This document shows, piece after piece, positions 37,707-39,048 of a stretch of DNA of 39,048 bases. The stretch is taken from assembly GCA_018241145.1 (NCBI GenBank), contig JAFEEJ010000253.1, positions 1-39,048 of the forward strand. The letters run 5' to 3'. The position numbers were made by a program, and so were the translations under genes. Numbering within the stretch: position 1 is the first letter of the stretch; every line of letters begins with the position of its first letter. This stretch comes from Pseudomonadota bacterium (lineage in GTDB: Bacteria; Pseudomonadota; Gammaproteobacteria; Xanthomonadales; Rhodanobacteraceae). The notes under the pieces were generated by a model. The model was given only the letters and a program-made list of their open reading frames with translations, ran no database searches and was not told the origin of the DNA.

Positions 37707-38231
37707 TCAACGTTTCTTGTTCTTGTCGATGCGCACGACTTCCGCACCGCCCAGCAATGGCAATTGGCCTTCGCCGGGCAAGTCGCGTTCCAGCCGATCC
37801 AGTTCCTCGCGGAAGTCGGCGACGTCCTCGAACGAGCGGTACACCGAGGCGTAGCGCACGTAGCCGACGTGGTCGAGCTTGCGCAGTTCCGCCATCACGA
37901 ATTCGCCGACGCGGCGGCTGGGAAGTTCGCGCTCGGTGGTCCTGCGCAACTGGTGCACCACCGCGCGTACCGCCGCCTCGATCTGCTCTTCCGACACCGG
38001 CCGCTTGTGCAGCGCGCGGTCGAAGCCGTTGCGCAATTTGCGCGCATCGAACGCTTCGCGCCGGCCGTCGTCCTTGATGATCGCCGGCAGCTTCAGTTCC
38101 ACCGTTTCCTGCGTGGAAAAACGCTCGCCGCAGGCCGAACACTCGCGCCGGCGCCGGATCGTGGCGCCGTCCTCGGACACACGCGAGTCGATCACGCGGG
38201 TGTCGTCGTGCTGGCAGAAGGGGCAATGCAT
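37707..38231 (-). CDS. nrdR: Transcriptional repressor NrdR
   Basis: NrdR, 174 aa, represses ribonucleotide reductase genes according to the ATP/dATP level. The zinc ribbon is C3, C6, C31 and C34 (MHCPFC and CSACG), followed by the ATP-cone domain ([21 protein letters not shown] to [15 protein letters not shown]). Length is near the usual 150-175. It lies between glyA and ribD, a common proteobacterial order. Confidence 0.97.
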   Translation of the reverse strand: MHCPFCQHDDTRVIDSRVSEDGATIRRRRECSACGERFSTQETVELKLPAIIKDDGRREAFDARKLRNGFDRALHKRPVSEEQIEAAVRAVVHQLRRTTERELPSRRVGEFVMAELRKLDHVGYVRYASVYRSFEDVADFREELDRLERDLPGEGQLPLLGGAEVVRIDKNKKR

Positions 38232-38304
38232 CAGAAAGCCGGAAACCGGGAATTGGTAATCGGTAGCCGGAGAGCAACAAACTTCCCGGAACCCGGATAT
38301 TGCG

Positions 38305-38332
38305 TTCCGGCTTCCGGCTTCCGGCTTCCGGC
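38305..38332. repeat. Heptamer array next to glyA
   Basis: TTCCGGC is repeated four times, ending 8 bases before the glyA stop codon region, in the 108-base spacer between glyA and nrdR. The rest of the spacer has scattered CCGG/CGGGAA pieces of the same type and nothing else visible. Confidence 0.85.
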
Positions 38333-38339
38333 TCCCCGC

Positions 38340-39048
38340 TTAGCCATACACCGGATACTTCGCGCACTGCGCCTGCACCAGGTCGCGCACGCGTGCCTGC
38401 ACGCCCTCGTCATCCGGCGCATCCAGCACGTCGGCGATCCAGCCGGCCAGTTCGATGCAGTCGGCTTCCCTGTAGCCGCGGGTGGTGACGGCCGGGGTGC
38501 CGAGACGCAGGCCCGAGGTCACGAAGGGTTTTTGCGGATCGTTCGGCACCGCGTTCTTGTTGACGGTGATGTGGGCCTTGCCAAGTGCCGCTTCCGCATC
38601 TTTTCCGGTGATCGGCTTGCCGATCAGGTCCACCAGCATCAGGTGATCTTCGGTGCCCCCCGATACGATCTTGTAGCCGCGCGCGATCAGGGTCTTGGCC
38701 ATCGCCTTGGCGTTCTTCACGACCTGCTGCTGGTATGCCTTGAACGACGGTTCCAGTGCCTCCTTGAACGCGACCGCCTTGGCCGCGATCACGTGCATCA
38801 GCGGGCCGCCCTGGATGCCGGGGAACACGATCGACTGCAGCTTCTTCTTGATGTCCTCCGCGTGCTCACCCATCGCGGAATCCTTGGCGACGATCAGGCC
38901 ACCGCGCGGGCCGCGCAGGGTCTTGTGCGTGGTGGTGGTGACGACGTGGGCGTGCGGCAGGGGGCTCGGGTAGACGCCGGCGGCGACGAGGCCGGCGAAA
39001 TGGGCCATGTCGACCATGAGATAGGCACCGACCTCGTCGGCGATCTCG
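38340..39048 (-). CDS. glyA: Serine hydroxymethyltransferase, C-terminal part
   Basis: The last 235 residues are present; the 5' part lies beyond the right edge. GlyA interconverts serine and glycine with tetrahydrofolate. The PLP site is clear in [15 protein letters not shown] (lysine in HKTLRG), preceded by [14 protein letters not shown] with the cofactor aspartate and histidine, and followed by [11 protein letters not shown] and [16 protein letters not shown]. Reading frame is open to the window end. Confidence 0.97.
   Translation of the reverse strand, partial: EIADEVGAYLMVDMAHFAGLVAAGVYPSPLPHAHVVTTTTHKTLRGPRGGLIVAKDSAMGEHAEDIKKKLQSIVFPGIQGGPLMHVIAAKAVAFKEALEPSFKAYQQQVVKNAKAMAKTLIARGYKIVSGGTEDHLMLVDLIGKPITGKDAEAALGKAHITVNKNAVPNDPQKPFVTSGLRLGTPAVTTRGYREADCIELAGWIADVLDAPDDEGVQARVRDLVQAQCAKYPVYG

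Overview
The window is GC-rich chromosomal DNA from a gammaproteobacterium, most likely order Xanthomonadales (Lysobacterales; Rhodanobacteraceae or Xanthomonadaceae). This rests on the gene order mraZ-rsmH-ftsL-ftsI-murE-murF-mraY-(no murD)-ftsW-murG-murC-ddl-ftsQ-ftsA-ftsZ-lpxC, then dciA, an M23 peptidase, secA and nudE. It also rests on a riboflavin operon using the RibBX variant and on tandem heptamer repeats. The family is an inference; no rRNA or tRNA gene is present.

Layout. Bases 1-5000 hold nudE (cut by the window edge), secA, an M23 endopeptidase and, divergently, dciA. Bases 5031-22101 hold lpxC and the complete dcw cell-wall and division cluster, all on the minus strand. Most genes overlap by 4 to 11 bases, and the cluster is headed by a TTGACA-17-TAAGGT promoter overlaid by four 10-bp-phased MraZ boxes. 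Bases 22102-24563 hold a secreted alpha/beta hydrolase that converges on the RNase P RNA gene rnpB, followed by rsmI. Bases 24564-24884 are a divergent intergenic region with a three-copy 71-bp repeat made of hairpins. Bases 24885-30314 (plus strand) hold lpoA-yraN-dolP, an FAD-linked oxidase, an SMP-30-like propeller protein and an Fe-S type uracil-DNA glycosylase. Bases 30367-39048 (minus strand) read, in transcription order, glyA (partial), nrdR, ribD, a Gfo/Idh oxidoreductase, an FMN riboswitch, ribE, ribBX, ribH, nusB, a YjbR-type gene, thiL and pgpA.

The left half makes the peptidoglycan precursor from UDP-MurNAc to lipid II and builds the divisome, with lipid A (LpxC) and protein export (SecA) attached. 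murD is absent from its usual place, so D-glutamate addition must be done by a gene elsewhere. The right half makes riboflavin, with nusB, thiL and pgpA carried along as in many proteobacteria.

The most unusual content is non-coding. A family of about 18-bp palindromes with a conserved six-base loop (ATCCNT, or ANGGAT on the other strand) sits at three intergenic sites: between rsmI and lpoA (three tandem copies of a paired form plus a single), between ribE and ribBX, and between ftsA and ftsZ. Heptamer tandem arrays lie inside thiL, in the first codons of ribD, beside glyA and at the mraY-ftsW junction. One palindromic element has been absorbed in frame into ribD and another forms a terminator-like structure after nrdR.
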